Source: Hespellia sp.
Lineage (GTDB): Bacteria > Bacillota > Clostridia > Lachnospirales > Lachnospiraceae
Reading direction: 5' to 3'
NCBI GenBank assembly: GCA_028689735.1
Contig: JAQVCP010000026.1
Coordinates: 1-37,019, forward strand
DNA: 37,019 bases
Shown piece after piece: positions 16,514-25,185 of this stretch. Position 1 is the stretch's first letter. The number at the start of each line of letters is the position of its first letter. The notes under the pieces are model-generated. The model had not been told where the DNA came from, did not search any database, and was given only the letters and a program-made list of their open reading frames with translations. The translations under genes were made by a program, and so were the position numbers.

Positions 16514-17788
16514 TTATATATTTTCCCTGTTACGAAGTGCCTTTTGCTTGGCCCGTTCTTCCTCTTCTTTCGTGCGAAAAGCACTATGCCCGGAGAGATG
16601 TTCTAGCAGCTGCTTTCTGGCAAGCTTATACTCAGCCCCCTTCATTCCCAGGCGGTTCAGCCAGGTACGGAATGCATAGCGTTCATTAGCATCATCAACT
16701 TCTTTTGCCTGCACATGATTTTGCAGGATGCAGGCTTTGTTGATTTTTTCCGCAAGCACCATATAGCTTTGTAGGTGCTCTGCATCAGCTACATTTGTAA
16801 AGCCATCGATGCAGACCTTGTCTTCCTCAAAGGAAAGGCCCTGTAAGCAGGCACCATGGCTGTTCTCATAATCTTTTACAAAGGAAATCACCTGCTCCGC
16901 TGTATGAAGACTCGATTCATAATTTAATTCCTGTATCAATTCCGCATTGCAGGAAAAATCACCGCCTGTAGCCTTGGTCAGCAGCTTTCCCCTGCTGTAA
17001 ATCGTATTGATAAGGTTTCTAAGACTGTTGCTGCTATGGGATTCCAGTGGAAAGCTGACCGCCAGGTTTTGCGGAAATCCCCGTTTGCTTTGATTCTCTT
17101 CTGAATCTGCATTTTCACTTATCTCAGAATCAACTGAAAGGTCATCCTCTTCCTGCTGCACAAAACTCTCCATTACTGTATGCGTGGTCTGCATGGATTC
17201 CGTATTATCAGCTACATGCTCTGCTCCAGCCTCTGCGGTTTCTGCAGCCTGTGCTATCCCATTGGATGGGTCTTCCAAATGTTCCCTTCTTGGAAGGGAA
17301 AGATGAAGTCCCGGAATCTCCCATGCCACTTCCTGCACCGTGCTTTGCTCAGTTTCTTCCGTTCGATCCTCCCCGTCTGTATGATCCGATGCAGAAGTTT
17401 CAGCGATTGTTCCTTCTTCCACTGCATTTCCCGTTTCCTGCGCATCTGTTACGCTTGCTTCAGGCTCCCACAATTCTGTAACCGGTGTAATAAAAACCGG
17501 CGCGACTGGTTGTTCCGGTCTGGTGTTTTCTCTTACCCGGCAGTCCTTTAAGCTTTGTCCTTCCTGCACCTCATCGCCAAGCAGTCCCTCTGTCTGCAGC
17601 TGCATAACAACCGCATCAGTTTCCTGTTCATGCTCTGCTGTCAGGTTCCCATCCTTTTCCACAAAATACGCACCAATCTGATAAGCGCATCTCGGTACTC
17701 TGGTATAGGTTGCTGTTTTGCCGGTAAGTGCCTCCAGCTTTCTAACCAGTTTCTTTTTGTCTGTTACCTTGCTTTGATATTTTTTCAT
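16514..17788 (-). CDS. Phage protein of the recombinase-proximal 'virulence-related' type, function unknown
   Basis: This 424-aa protein starts at ATG 17788, nine bases after AAAGGAG; a TTG two codons earlier is the alternative. It has three parts. An N-terminal domain (about 1-85) contains LVRKLEALTGKTATYTRVP and YQIGAYFVEKDGNLTAEH. A long middle (about 90-240) is rich in Glu, Thr and Ala, probably disordered. A conserved C-terminal domain (about 245-424) contains YAFRTWLNRLGMKGAEYKL and LEHLSGHSAF. From memory, proteins with these ends recur beside recombinases in Clostridia prophages, often labelled virulence-related without evidence. It heads the operon of cassette 1 behind promoter-like copy D. 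No catalytic motif is visible, and I do not assign a function. Confidence 0.75.
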   Translation of the reverse strand: MKKYQSKVTDKKKLVRKLEALTGKTATYTRVPRCAYQIGAYFVEKDGNLTAEHEQETDAVVMQLQTEGLLGDEVQEGQSLKDCRVRENTRPEQPVAPVFITPVTELWEPEASVTDAQETGNAVEEGTIAETSASDHTDGEDRTEETEQSTVQEVAWEIPGLHLSLPRREHLEDPSNGIAQAAETAEAGAEHVADNTESMQTTHTVMESFVQQEEDDLSVDSEISENADSEENQSKRGFPQNLAVSFPLESHSSNSLRNLINTIYSRGKLLTKATGGDFSCNAELIQELNYESSLHTAEQVISFVKDYENSHGACLQGLSFEEDKVCIDGFTNVADAEHLQSYMVLAEKINKACILQNHVQAKEVDDANERYAFRTWLNRLGMKGAEYKLARKQLLEHLSGHSAFRTKEEEERAKQKALRNRENI

Positions 17789-17815
17789 CTTCAAAAACTC
17801 CTTTCATTTTGGTAG

Positions 17816-17852
17816 TCACATATTCCCTCTACAGCCTTGATATAGCAAGTCA
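17816..17852 (-). promoter_or_regulatory. Recurring promoter-like element, copy D
   Basis: Minus-strand TTGACTTGCTATATC, with TTGCTA, a 17-base spacer ending AGAGG, then GAATAT. It lies 28 bp before the start of the 424-aa gene, so it should drive that gene and recombinase cassette 1. Confidence 0.65.
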
Positions 17853-17913
17853 ATTTCCTTGAAATATGTGCAAAATAATCACTGCCTTACTTGTGCAATT
17901 TATGTGTGCCATC

Positions 17914-17942
17914 TTGAAAATCACTTCGATTTCTGTTATGAT
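17914..17942 (+). promoter_or_regulatory. Sigma-A promoter of the small RNA
   Basis: TTGAAA at 17914-17919, a 17-base spacer, then TATGAT at 17937-17942. This is one of the best consensus promoters in the window and no protein gene follows it. Confidence 0.7.
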
Positions 17943-17948
17943 AATAAG

Positions 17949-18034
17949 ACCATCTAGAGATGGTGCTTTATTCAATCTTACGTATCGAAAAAAGCAAATA
18001 CCGCTCCTATTGTTGCCGCAATGGGAGCATTTTT
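17949..18034 (+). ncRNA. Candidate small antisense RNA of about 86 nt
   Basis: Transcription from the promoter at 17914 should start near 17949. The transcript would begin with a perfect hairpin ACCATCT AG AGATGGT (17949-17964). It would end at an intrinsic terminator formed by GCTCCTATTG and CAATGGGAGC (18003-18028) followed by ATTTTT. It carries no ribosome site. It is complementary to most of the 28-codon ORF on the other strand, the arrangement of an antitoxin RNA in a type I toxin-antitoxin pair. The ends are predicted from sequence only. Confidence 0.55.
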
Positions 18035-18064
18035 CTGCACAAAAATAGCAGTCGCGGGAATCAT
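17978..18064 (-). CDS. 28-codon hydrophobic peptide, possible type I toxin
   Basis: The ATG at 18064 follows an AAGGA ribosome site five bases upstream. The peptide begins MIPATAIFVQKN and ends GAVFAFFDT, with only one Lys and one Asp, so it could insert in a membrane. Upstream is an extended -10 (TGATATATT, about 18095-18103). The ribosome site and start codon fall inside a hairpin (AGCAG/CTGCT with GGAA/TTCC, 18047-18081), which would limit translation as in many type I toxin mRNAs. I recognise no named family. Chance is a real alternative, because the hairpin also looks like a terminator for the plus strand. Confidence 0.35.
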   Translation of the reverse strand: MIPATAIFVQKNAPIAATIGAVFAFFDT

Positions 18065-18086
18065 CTATTCCTTCGGCTGCTTTTTG
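18047..18086 (+). terminator. Second hairpin with T-tract behind the small RNA
   Basis: AGCAG pairs with CTGCT and GGAA with TTCC, followed by TTTTTG. It would catch read-through from the small RNA on the plus strand. On the minus strand the same stem covers the ribosome site of the 28-codon ORF. Confidence 0.5.
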
Positions 18087-18183
18087 ATGTTATCAATATA
18101 TCACATCCGGTCTTTTATTTCGTCCGCAAAATTGGACATTTCTCTTTATCAGCACTCGTTCGATAAACAAGCATAAAAAAACA

Positions 18184-18219
18184 GCCTGTGAAAATCTCAA
18201 AACTGAGAAATCCACAGGC
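18184..18219 (-). terminator. Terminator of the lysis genes
   Basis: GCCTGTG pairs with CACAGGC, with an inner stem CTCA/TGAG, followed on the minus strand by a run of T. It lies 24 bp after the endolysin stop codon. Confidence 0.8.
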
Positions 18220-18242
18220 ATCTTTATTTCTTATTGTTTCTG

Positions 18243-19703
18243 CTATACTCTCTGACAGTACTCAAGCGAAATCCAACCAGCTCCACTTTTTAATTTTCCC
18301 CAACCAACCGGAGAACCCTGTCCTTCCGATTCCCCAACGATGGTAAACGTGCCAACTCCGGTGTATTGCCCGGTTCTTCCATAATTGGTTCCGGGGCCAC
18401 GGCGAATATTTAAATCTTTGATTGCCACACGCACCAGGTAAGGGCTAAAACCGGCAGAACCGGTATAGATTGCTTTGCCGGATTCATCAAATACGGAATA
18501 GCCTGCATTTTCATCTGCGCAGTTCTTGGCATATTCCAGTACATGAAACGCACCCTTCTGCGATTTGCTATCTGCCCAGGTCTTGCGGACACGATACCAG
18601 GTCGTTGCCTGCTCAGTAGCTGCAGCGTCATACTGGGTCAGCTTGTACTTTTCAATCAATGCACAGATGCGATTCACATACTGTGTATCCGCAGCATAGC
18701 CTCCGTCCTTAATGATCTGGATTGCCTTCTTGTAATCCGTGCATCCTTTCAAACCATCATAACGTTTCTTACTACCATTCATGGCTCCAAGCAGGTAGGC
18801 ACTGTGATCTGCAATGGAATCCTCTACCTTCGGATACTTTCTAAAATCTGCCGTAATGGTATAGAGATTACCATTACCATCATCCTCCTGTGTTTGCTTG
18901 GTGTATTTGCTCTTTCCATCCCAGGAAGAACCGCTCCAGGTATTACCGGAAAGAGAGCACTTCATTCCAAAGCAGTTATTGGCATTCTGGGCCAGTTCAC
19001 TCTTGCCATAGCCACTCTCCTGGATGAACTGCGCCGCCGATACCGATGCCAGAATTCCACTGGACTTCATATCAGTTCGACATAATTCGCCAATCTTCGC
19101 AGCCGCCTGTGTTTCATTAAGGCTCAAAAACTCAGATGCCTGCAAGCCGGAAGTCTGAGATCCACCACCAAGTGCTGCGGTAACCTTTGCTGCCAGATCA
19201 CCCAAGCGGGCATAGAGCCAATCGCCCGGACAAGACTTGTTGGCAAACCAGCGATGTACGGTAAGTACCATCTCATCAGACTTTGGACTGTAGTTTAAGG
19301 CCTTGTCCTTATCCGCAAACCACAGAAGTTTCTTCTTGCTGTTACGCTTACCGATGTCAGTGCAAAGCTTGATAAGCGTGGCATAGACCGCACTGTTCAT
19401 CGCATACGGCTCCGCCTTATCACTGGCGCACTCAATCGTGATGGCTCTCTGGTCATTGGCACTGCTTGAGGAACACCAAGAACGGTTCTTTTCCTCCACA
19501 CAGAGGGATACTGCTCCATCCGTGCCGATGCCGTAGTTGCAGCTTGCCTCTCTGCCTGCCGGAAAGCATTCACAGATGGTTCTTGCGGATAACTGACCCA
19601 CCACACAGTGAGGTGTGATGCGGTCAATGGAATGGGTTCTCTGTCCGGAATGGTTCGGACTAAGGCCTGTGTAGGACACCAGCGGACTGTTTGTATATGC
19701 CAT
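18243..19703 (-). CDS. Endolysin: amidase, glucosaminidase and SH3-like domains
   Basis: This 486-aa phage lysin should cut the host wall at two bonds. Residues about 10-180 are a PGRP/amidase-2 type N-acetylmuramoyl-L-alanine amidase with zinc ligands His32, His150 and Cys158 (in CPGDW). Residues about 195-360 are a glucosaminidase of the FlgJ/LytG type with catalytic Glu229 in FIQESGYGKS and the NNCFGMKC segment. The last 60 residues (IKDLNIRRGPGTNYGRTG ... GWISLEYC) are a bacterial SH3 domain that binds the wall. No signal peptide is seen, so export depends on the holin encoded just upstream, 2 bp apart. The ATG follows AAAGGAG. Confidence 0.93.
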   Translation of the reverse strand: MAYTNSPLVSYTGLSPNHSGQRTHSIDRITPHCVVGQLSARTICECFPAGREASCNYGIGTDGAVSLCVEEKNRSWCSSSSANDQRAITIECASDKAEPYAMNSAVYATLIKLCTDIGKRNSKKKLLWFADKDKALNYSPKSDEMVLTVHRWFANKSCPGDWLYARLGDLAAKVTAALGGGSQTSGLQASEFLSLNETQAAAKIGELCRTDMKSSGILASVSAAQFIQESGYGKSELAQNANNCFGMKCSLSGNTWSGSSWDGKSKYTKQTQEDDGNGNLYTITADFRKYPKVEDSIADHSAYLLGAMNGSKKRYDGLKGCTDYKKAIQIIKDGGYAADTQYVNRICALIEKYKLTQYDAAATEQATTWYRVRKTWADSKSQKGAFHVLEYAKNCADENAGYSVFDESGKAIYTGSAGFSPYLVRVAIKDLNIRRGPGTNYGRTGQYTGVGTFTIVGESEGQGSPVGWGKLKSGAGWISLEYCQRV

Positions 19704-19705
19704 AA

Positions 19706-20116
19706 TTATTCTCCTTTCTCGCTGCGGTCATGCAGCTGTTCCAATACTGATTTCAGTTTTTCCGGGATAGGCAGGCCAAGGTGTCCGGCATTCTCCAACA
19801 GGGATACACCCTCGTTGGAAACATAGAAGAAAATGATTGCTGTACGCAGTACACTGCCTGTTCCAATGACCTGGACATCCAGGATGTTTGCAATGCCGAC
19901 CAGAATAAAGATCAGCACTTTTTTGAAGATACCTTTGAATCCAACCTCGCTGGACAGGCTCTTGTCGATGATGGCGCACATCACACCCGTGATATAATCC
20001 GCCACCACAAAGGCAAGCAGTGCATAGAGCAAGCCATCACAGCCGCCCAGGAAATACCCAAGCCACCCTCCAATGCCTGCGAAAACAAGTTGAATCGTGT
20101 TCCAAAACTCTTTCAT
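19706..20116 (-). CDS. Phage holin (toxin-secretion/phage-lysis family)
   Basis: This 136-aa membrane protein resembles phage_holin_4 proteins. It has hydrophobic segments near residues 10-30 (VFAGIGGWLGYFLGG), 30-50 (LLYALLAFVVADYITGVMCA), 67-80 (VLIFILVGIANIL) and 85-100. The DYITG motif in the second segment and a charged C-terminal tail (SEKGE) fit the family. It lets the endolysin reach the wall at a timed moment. It lies between a terminator and the endolysin gene, with ribosome site AAAGGAGG. Confidence 0.92.
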   Translation of the reverse strand: MKEFWNTIQLVFAGIGGWLGYFLGGCDGLLYALLAFVVADYITGVMCAIIDKSLSSEVGFKGIFKKVLIFILVGIANILDVQVIGTGSVLRTAIIFFYVSNEGVSLLENAGHLGLPIPEKLKSVLEQLHDRSEKGE

Positions 20117-20149
20117 GTGTTCGTCCTCCTTTAAATTTTTGTATGAAAA

Positions 20150-20179
20150 AAGCGGCCACCCGGTTGTGGGTAGTCGCTT
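20150..20179 (-). terminator. Terminator between tail genes and holin
   Basis: On the minus strand AAGCGACTACCC pairs with GGGTGGCCGCTT (one mismatch, one G-U) and ends in TTTTTT. Only 33 bp separate it from the holin ATG, so holin expression needs read-through or antitermination. Confidence 0.75.
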
Positions 20180-20188
20180 GATTCCAAG

Positions 20189-21595
20189 TTACTGTTCTTG
20201 AATGATATATGTGATTTTCATGGTCTTATCTGCCGTCTTTGTCACTGGCTCGGATAGGTTATTGATGGTTGCCAGATAATTTGCCATCACGAAGAATCCG
20301 GCAGTACTACTACTGCCCATACTGCAATAGAAAAGCATCGGTTCATTCAGCACCGGGGTGTAGCAATAATAGTTGTTGCTGTTATAGATACGGCTTGTTT
20401 CCGACCGAAGTAATTCATTGGTTGATTCATTGGCAACATACATATCGTAGGAATTGCTGTTACTGTTAGAATTCTCATAATAGATCCGTCCATTGATTCC
20501 CATCTGGGGCACTCCCGGAATAGTTGTTGCTCCCGTGTTTTTCAGTTTCGTGACATTGGCTGCATTATCAATCTCAAACTTGTAGACATCATAGGGACTG
20601 CTGTAATTCTTTAGATAAACAAAGCCGTGGTGGGCAAAAGCAAATCTCATTCCGTTTGTAGCGATATTCAAATCAGTGGTATTGACCATCGAATACTGCT
20701 GCACTGCCCAGGTGTTAAAATCAAGCTTTGTTACCATGAAAGTTTCACCCGGTTTAATGTAATACGCACCGGAAGTAAAGACATACAATGCGTTGTCTGC
20801 CGTATCAAAATTGTAGGCAATATAATTGGTGGCCACCTCCGTACCAAGGGTCGCATCTTCTTCCTCAATCAATGCTTTCTGATTATACGGATTTTCCAAA
20901 ACAGAAACGCTCTGCAAATAGGCTCTCCGTTTGATGATTCGAATGGTTGTTGAGTTATCAATGCAAAAGTAATACAGAATGTCTCGCTCCCTATCAATGG
21001 CAAAAAGGCATTCTGTTTTTCCAACTGTCATACCGGAATATTTATCTCCCGTGGTTGCTCCTGTGTAATTTGTATACACGTATTGTAACTGCCCATCATC
21101 CACACGCACCCCCAATGGATAGCTGCTTGTGAACACTGCATCCTCGCTGCCATAAGAGCCAAAACCACCATTCAAGTGGGTCAAGCAGACACAGGCAATG
21201 GTGCCGTTCGCCTGAGAAGTAGCAAAATCATATACATATTTCATGTAGTGATTCTGCAGGTTCAATTCGCTCTCCGTTTGGTTATAGCCGCCCCTTGCTG
21301 TGCCTGTGGTATTATTCTGCAATCCATACGCTGCACATCCAATCATCTTTGCAGACGCCGGAGGATAGAGGTTATCTGCATTCTCTTCGATATTGGTATC
21401 AAAGAGCAGAATCCCTCCGAGCAGCTTCTGATAATATGGTGCCCAGCTGTTCATTGCATAGTTTGGAGATTTCACAAGACCCAAGGGTTTAAAAATCTCA
21501 CGCAGTGCATTGGTCACCATATTGTGTTCCAGGACGGTCTGCGTTTCTCCCGTATGCACATCCGTCACTTCAATTTTCATTTTTCCTTTAATCAT
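20189..21595 (-). CDS. Phage tail protein, probably fibre/tip, family not recognised
   Basis: This 468-aa protein starts MIKGKMKIEVTDVHTGE at an ATG after GGAGGG. Its composition is rich in Asn, Tyr, Thr and Ser, with many alternating beta-type stretches and a short Asn-Ser repeat near residue 373. There are no membrane segments. It lies between the discoidin-domain tail protein and the lysis genes, the usual place for a receptor-contacting tail protein. I infer a distal tail or fibre component on that basis. No enzymatic or chaperone motif was visible. Confidence 0.65.
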   Translation of the reverse strand: MIKGKMKIEVTDVHTGETQTVLEHNMVTNALREIFKPLGLVKSPNYAMNSWAPYYQKLLGGILLFDTNIEENADNLYPPASAKMIGCAAYGLQNNTTGTARGGYNQTESELNLQNHYMKYVYDFATSQANGTIACVCLTHLNGGFGSYGSEDAVFTSSYPLGVRVDDGQLQYVYTNYTGATTGDKYSGMTVGKTECLFAIDRERDILYYFCIDNSTTIRIIKRRAYLQSVSVLENPYNQKALIEEEDATLGTEVATNYIAYNFDTADNALYVFTSGAYYIKPGETFMVTKLDFNTWAVQQYSMVNTTDLNIATNGMRFAFAHHGFVYLKNYSSPYDVYKFEIDNAANVTKLKNTGATTIPGVPQMGINGRIYYENSNSNSNSYDMYVANESTNELLRSETSRIYNSNNYYCYTPVLNEPMLFYCSMGSSSTAGFFVMANYLATINNLSEPVTKTADKTMKITYIIQEQ

Positions 21596-21605
21596 GAGAT
21601 CCCTC

Positions 21606-23135
21606 CTAATTCTGATAGGTTATCTTAAAGTGTGTGATGGTCGCATTGTCATGAAGAATGAACTGCAATATCAGAATTTTTTCCTCATGTAGACTCTCCC
21701 ACAACTCCTGCGGATCAGTGTTGAGCCAATCCGTCAAAGCCATCTCGTCAGAGAACGTTTCGCCATTATCCAGGGAAAATCGAAGTCCCACATCACCGGA
21801 ATATTGAGCCGTCATCATACGAATGCCCAATATGGAAATATGGCTCATATCCACCACGGATGTTATGGTCTGCGGATACGGATAGGCTTTCAATGTATCC
21901 TTTAGTAACCGTTCATCTCCTCCGGCCTTCCACAAGTACATATGCGGATTTTCTATCGGTGTCAATAGTTCCTTTGACGGCAACACTTCGCAGCCGTATT
22001 TTAAGAACATAGCCGCAGTCAGCGTTTCAATTGGGACTGCCACCAATGTATCTTCATTTACCGTGTACCAAGTATCTTCCGCTTTCATCAGATAGGCAAA
22101 AGAATAATAATCTGTGGTTTCATACATGGCATATACAATATCCCAAGTTCGGCCGTCTTCGTCCTGATGGTAAAAACTGACCATCGTTCCACCACCGCTG
22201 CCGTCCGCAAGAATCAGTGGTGTGGTGTTATTGTTGCAGACCATGTCAGATGTTCCGATGTTCCCACTGGTCGGTGTCTGAATAACATTGAGGAACATAT
22301 CGTTATTGGACAGCAGAAATAATTCAAATATAAGTAGATTACTTTCCTTCCGCTGACTGTAAACGGTATATCCTTCAAAGCGAATTTTTAGAAATTGCAG
22401 ACCATTTTCTGTTTCTCCAAGCTGACGATAGATTGCGGTGGAGCATCCGTCCCTCCGGCAGATGCGTAACTGTTCTCCATTGATGCCAAAGCCAAGCCAG
22501 TGATTACTGGAAATATAAATGGGATTGGCAAGGATGCCATTAAACATGAATCCATCCAATCCCGCAGTACTGAACGTACTATCATCATTGTAACTGCCAC
22601 TGATAGTTTCCATATCTTCCGAAGTGTTGATAAACGGGGTCAGCACCGTCTTTTCTTCGCCCCATTCTGCAATGATGCGAATTTCAGTAAGACCCACATA
22701 TTTCACTCCGGCTTCTGCATCAGAAGTAAGGTTTAATACAATGCGGTCACAGGCAAATGGCTGCTCCGGTTCAAGGTCGCATTCGCCCTTGGACACCGCC
22801 GGGAACTCTCCAGCTAGAAGTACCTGGCTCATCTCCTCATCGGCATACACCTCTACCGATTTGGTGATATGGATGTTTGAAGTTGGTTTGTTAATCAGTT
22901 CAATGCGGTAGATTTTCAGTGGCTTATCAAACACCCAGATATACTGCGCATTTGTATTGTTTTCTCCGCTTTCCCAATGGGTAGTAGGATTTCCATCCAA
23001 TGCATGAAAGGGAGCATAGTCTGCTCCGGTCACCACATGAGTGGAAGATGCGGAAACCTCGCCCCATGTACTGCTATCTTCAAAAACAGGCTGCTGCCAC
23101 TTTTTCCAGATATACTTACTTTCATCGACTAACAC
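21606..23135 (-). CDS. Tail/baseplate protein with F5/8-type C (discoidin-like) domain
   Basis: This 509-aa protein starts at GTG after AGGAGG, overlapping the upstream stop by 7 bp. Residues 20-150 have the discoidin pattern: SSTHVVTGADYAPFHALDG, then TTHWESG, then WVFDKPLKIYRIELIN and VEVYADEEMSQVL. Such domains bind sugars, here probably host cell-wall or capsule glycan. The rest is beta-rich, with another lectin-like stretch around 170-300. Position after the tail hub indicates a baseplate or receptor-binding role. Confidence 0.8.
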   Translation of the reverse strand: MLVDESKYIWKKWQQPVFEDSSTWGEVSASSTHVVTGADYAPFHALDGNPTTHWESGENNTNAQYIWVFDKPLKIYRIELINKPTSNIHITKSVEVYADEEMSQVLLAGEFPAVSKGECDLEPEQPFACDRIVLNLTSDAEAGVKYVGLTEIRIIAEWGEEKTVLTPFINTSEDMETISGSYNDDSTFSTAGLDGFMFNGILANPIYISSNHWLGFGINGEQLRICRRDGCSTAIYRQLGETENGLQFLKIRFEGYTVYSQRKESNLLIFELFLLSNNDMFLNVIQTPTSGNIGTSDMVCNNNTTPLILADGSGGGTMVSFYHQDEDGRTWDIVYAMYETTDYYSFAYLMKAEDTWYTVNEDTLVAVPIETLTAAMFLKYGCEVLPSKELLTPIENPHMYLWKAGGDERLLKDTLKAYPYPQTITSVVDMSHISILGIRMMTAQYSGDVGLRFSLDNGETFSDEMALTDWLNTDPQELWESLHEEKILILQFILHDNATITHFKITYQN

Positions 23136-25171
23136 TCTTCCACCTCCTGGCTTTCTACTCGTTCAAATGGCGTGGTATCCACAGCAAGATGCTGCATCTG
23201 ACCACAATTGATTTCTTCCTCTGCCGATACATAGCTGTAATCACAAATCATGCGGAATGCAGCTTCTTCATTCACTTCAATCACGGTCATATCATACTGA
23301 CCAGGACGCTTTGCATCCATAGTGAATGTTTTGATAACCTCCACCGCTGTTACTCGCTCGTTAAGAGCACCAAAGGTAAATCCACGATTCGGAATCGGAA
23401 TGACAGTAATCGATTCGACAATATCTGGCAGAATAATCCTTGGAAAGATATCTGCAATCGTATCAATAAATCCGTTGTATCCAAAGGTTGCCGTATTGAT
23501 TGGAATATCATCAAAAGAATCGGTAACACTGATACGACCGTTCCAGTCACCAATGCCAGCTACAAGACCTTGGCCACTAATGGTGGCACGAATCTGCGTC
23601 TCTCCAATAGCTGCCTTGCCTCCCGTCATCTTCAGATACATAGAGAAGGTATTCTCGCTGTTGGCTTCAACACTGCTGATGGGGAAAAACAATGTTAGAA
23701 TGTGCTTTCCATCATGGCAGATATCCGTGGGATAAAAATTGTCGATTTCTTCGCCGTTCTGCTTATAAATGACCTGCAGGCTTGGGTGGGTCTTATCCAT
23801 AAAGGAATAAATCACATTTTTTTCTACTTGTTCTGTAACACTGTTTCCATCTTCGGTTTCTGATTCTTCCTCATAGGATGCCTTGCCGGAAATCTGTTTC
23901 TGTTCTTCATCAGCTGTAATATCCAATAACACTTCTGCCAGGAACATCGCACTGGTGCTTTCCTTGGAAACAAAGGTAATGGCGAGCACCTCTGTCGGTG
24001 AATTGCCGATAACATACGGAGAAACATTCACAAAATCATAAACAACAGTCTTGTTTTCTTCTACCTGGTTTAAGAGTCCCGTGATATTCTTGTCGTTCTT
24101 GCTCTTTGCCTCTGCCAGCTTGGGATTCTTGCCTACGCACTTTAGAGAATGCTTTCCGTTGATTTTATAGGTAATGCTCGTAATGCAGGACACCTTGGTG
24201 GCATCCGCATGGCCGCCGGAGAAGGTAAGGCAGTCCATTGGATCAAGTGCGGGATTGCCGATAGTATTGCTGTCGAAAGGCACATATTCAACCACAGAGA
24301 TAGCATTTAAAATATTATTGATGAGCCTTGCCCTGGTGGTCTTCAAACCAAACTGTAACAGCGGATTGACTCCCAGGTTCATGGTCAGCCCATCATCCAC
24401 AGGCAAAGCATAATACTCCGATTCCTCCGTGATTTTGTTAGTAGAAGATACCGCCGTGTATCTGGTCACAAAATCCGAATAGGTGCTGTCATAGCGATGC
24501 ACCTGCTTGATTTCCTCTGCTGCCGTCCTTCCGTATGGAATCAGCACCAGTTTCCCGGTACGGTCTATCTGGCATACACACCCAAGTACCTGCGCCACAT
24601 AGTACAGAAGATCACGGAAGGTTTCGATGTCATTGTCAGAATAGATACCGAGGGTTTCCTTGCCATTTGGCAGAGCATCAATCTCTGCCTGGGTCTGTGC
24701 CATTTCCACTTTGCAGGAAGAGCAAATGGTAGAAAGGAAGTTGTATGGCGTACCGCTTGAGGACTCAATATTTAAGGTCTTGTCAAAGCGGAGCATATAG
24801 TCATAGGCTTTTAATTCCAGGCACTTGGCGGAGCGGTTTGCCTCACTGACTTCAAACACGCCCATCGGAATACATTCTTCGCTGCCGTCCGCCAAAATCA
24901 GATGGAAGGACAGCTTTATTTCTGCACCATCCAAAGTGTATCGGTCAACTGAAGAAAACAGAGTGATACCAAGTTCTGCGGCGTAAACCGAGCCGAGTTC
25001 AATCTCACTGCTGCCACAAGCAGAACGATTAATGTATCCACTGCCTTTTACGATATCTTCATTACCGAATGGATAGGTCATATGGTTGGTGGTCACAATC
25101 GTACCCGTCCAGTAATATTTTCTTGCGTTGCTTTCGATTGCTTTTAGAAATTCATCCGATACCGGATACAT
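23129..25171 (-). CDS. Tail-associated hub protein (baseplate/tail-tip)
   Basis: This 680-aa protein follows the tape measure and the small tail gene, the place of the Tal/gp27-like hub in siphophages. The first 350 residues read as the hub fold: an N-terminal YYWTGTIVTTNHMTYPFGNE domain, SFHLILADGSEECIPMGVFEV, LELKAYDYMLRFDK, and later DPMDCLTFSGGHADATKV with KHSLKCVGKNP. The remainder (about 370-680) is beta-rich and probably a tail-tip extension. There is no clear endopeptidase motif. The ATG follows AAGGAGGAGG. Confidence 0.8.
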   Translation of the reverse strand: MYPVSDEFLKAIESNARKYYWTGTIVTTNHMTYPFGNEDIVKGSGYINRSACGSSEIELGSVYAAELGITLFSSVDRYTLDGAEIKLSFHLILADGSEECIPMGVFEVSEANRSAKCLELKAYDYMLRFDKTLNIESSSGTPYNFLSTICSSCKVEMAQTQAEIDALPNGKETLGIYSDNDIETFRDLLYYVAQVLGCVCQIDRTGKLVLIPYGRTAAEEIKQVHRYDSTYSDFVTRYTAVSSTNKITEESEYYALPVDDGLTMNLGVNPLLQFGLKTTRARLINNILNAISVVEYVPFDSNTIGNPALDPMDCLTFSGGHADATKVSCITSITYKINGKHSLKCVGKNPKLAEAKSKNDKNITGLLNQVEENKTVVYDFVNVSPYVIGNSPTEVLAITFVSKESTSAMFLAEVLLDITADEEQKQISGKASYEEESETEDGNSVTEQVEKNVIYSFMDKTHPSLQVIYKQNGEEIDNFYPTDICHDGKHILTLFFPISSVEANSENTFSMYLKMTGGKAAIGETQIRATISGQGLVAGIGDWNGRISVTDSFDDIPINTATFGYNGFIDTIADIFPRIILPDIVESITVIPIPNRGFTFGALNERVTAVEVIKTFTMDAKRPGQYDMTVIEVNEEAAFRMICDYSYVSAEEEINCGQMQHLAVDTTPFERVESQEVEEC

Positions 25172-25185
25172 CGTGTTCCTCCTCC

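Larger units (their letters stand above)
17853..18242. other. Intergenic stretch with overlapping antisense transcription signals
   Basis: There is no ordinary gene in these 390 bp. The stretch holds a plus-strand promoter and terminator defining a short RNA, a minus-strand extended -10 promoter with a 28-codon ORF inside the same DNA, and the endolysin terminator. Base composition is AT-rich. Confidence 0.6.

Noticed and set aside
17866-18048. 60-codon plus-strand frame overlapping the small RNA
   Set aside because: Its start lies upstream of the strong promoter, without a ribosome site, so the RNA from 17949 would not encode it.
18243-23135. Diversity-generating retroelement in the tail genes
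   Set aside because: No reverse transcriptase gene and no template/variable repeat pair with A-specific differences were seen in the window.
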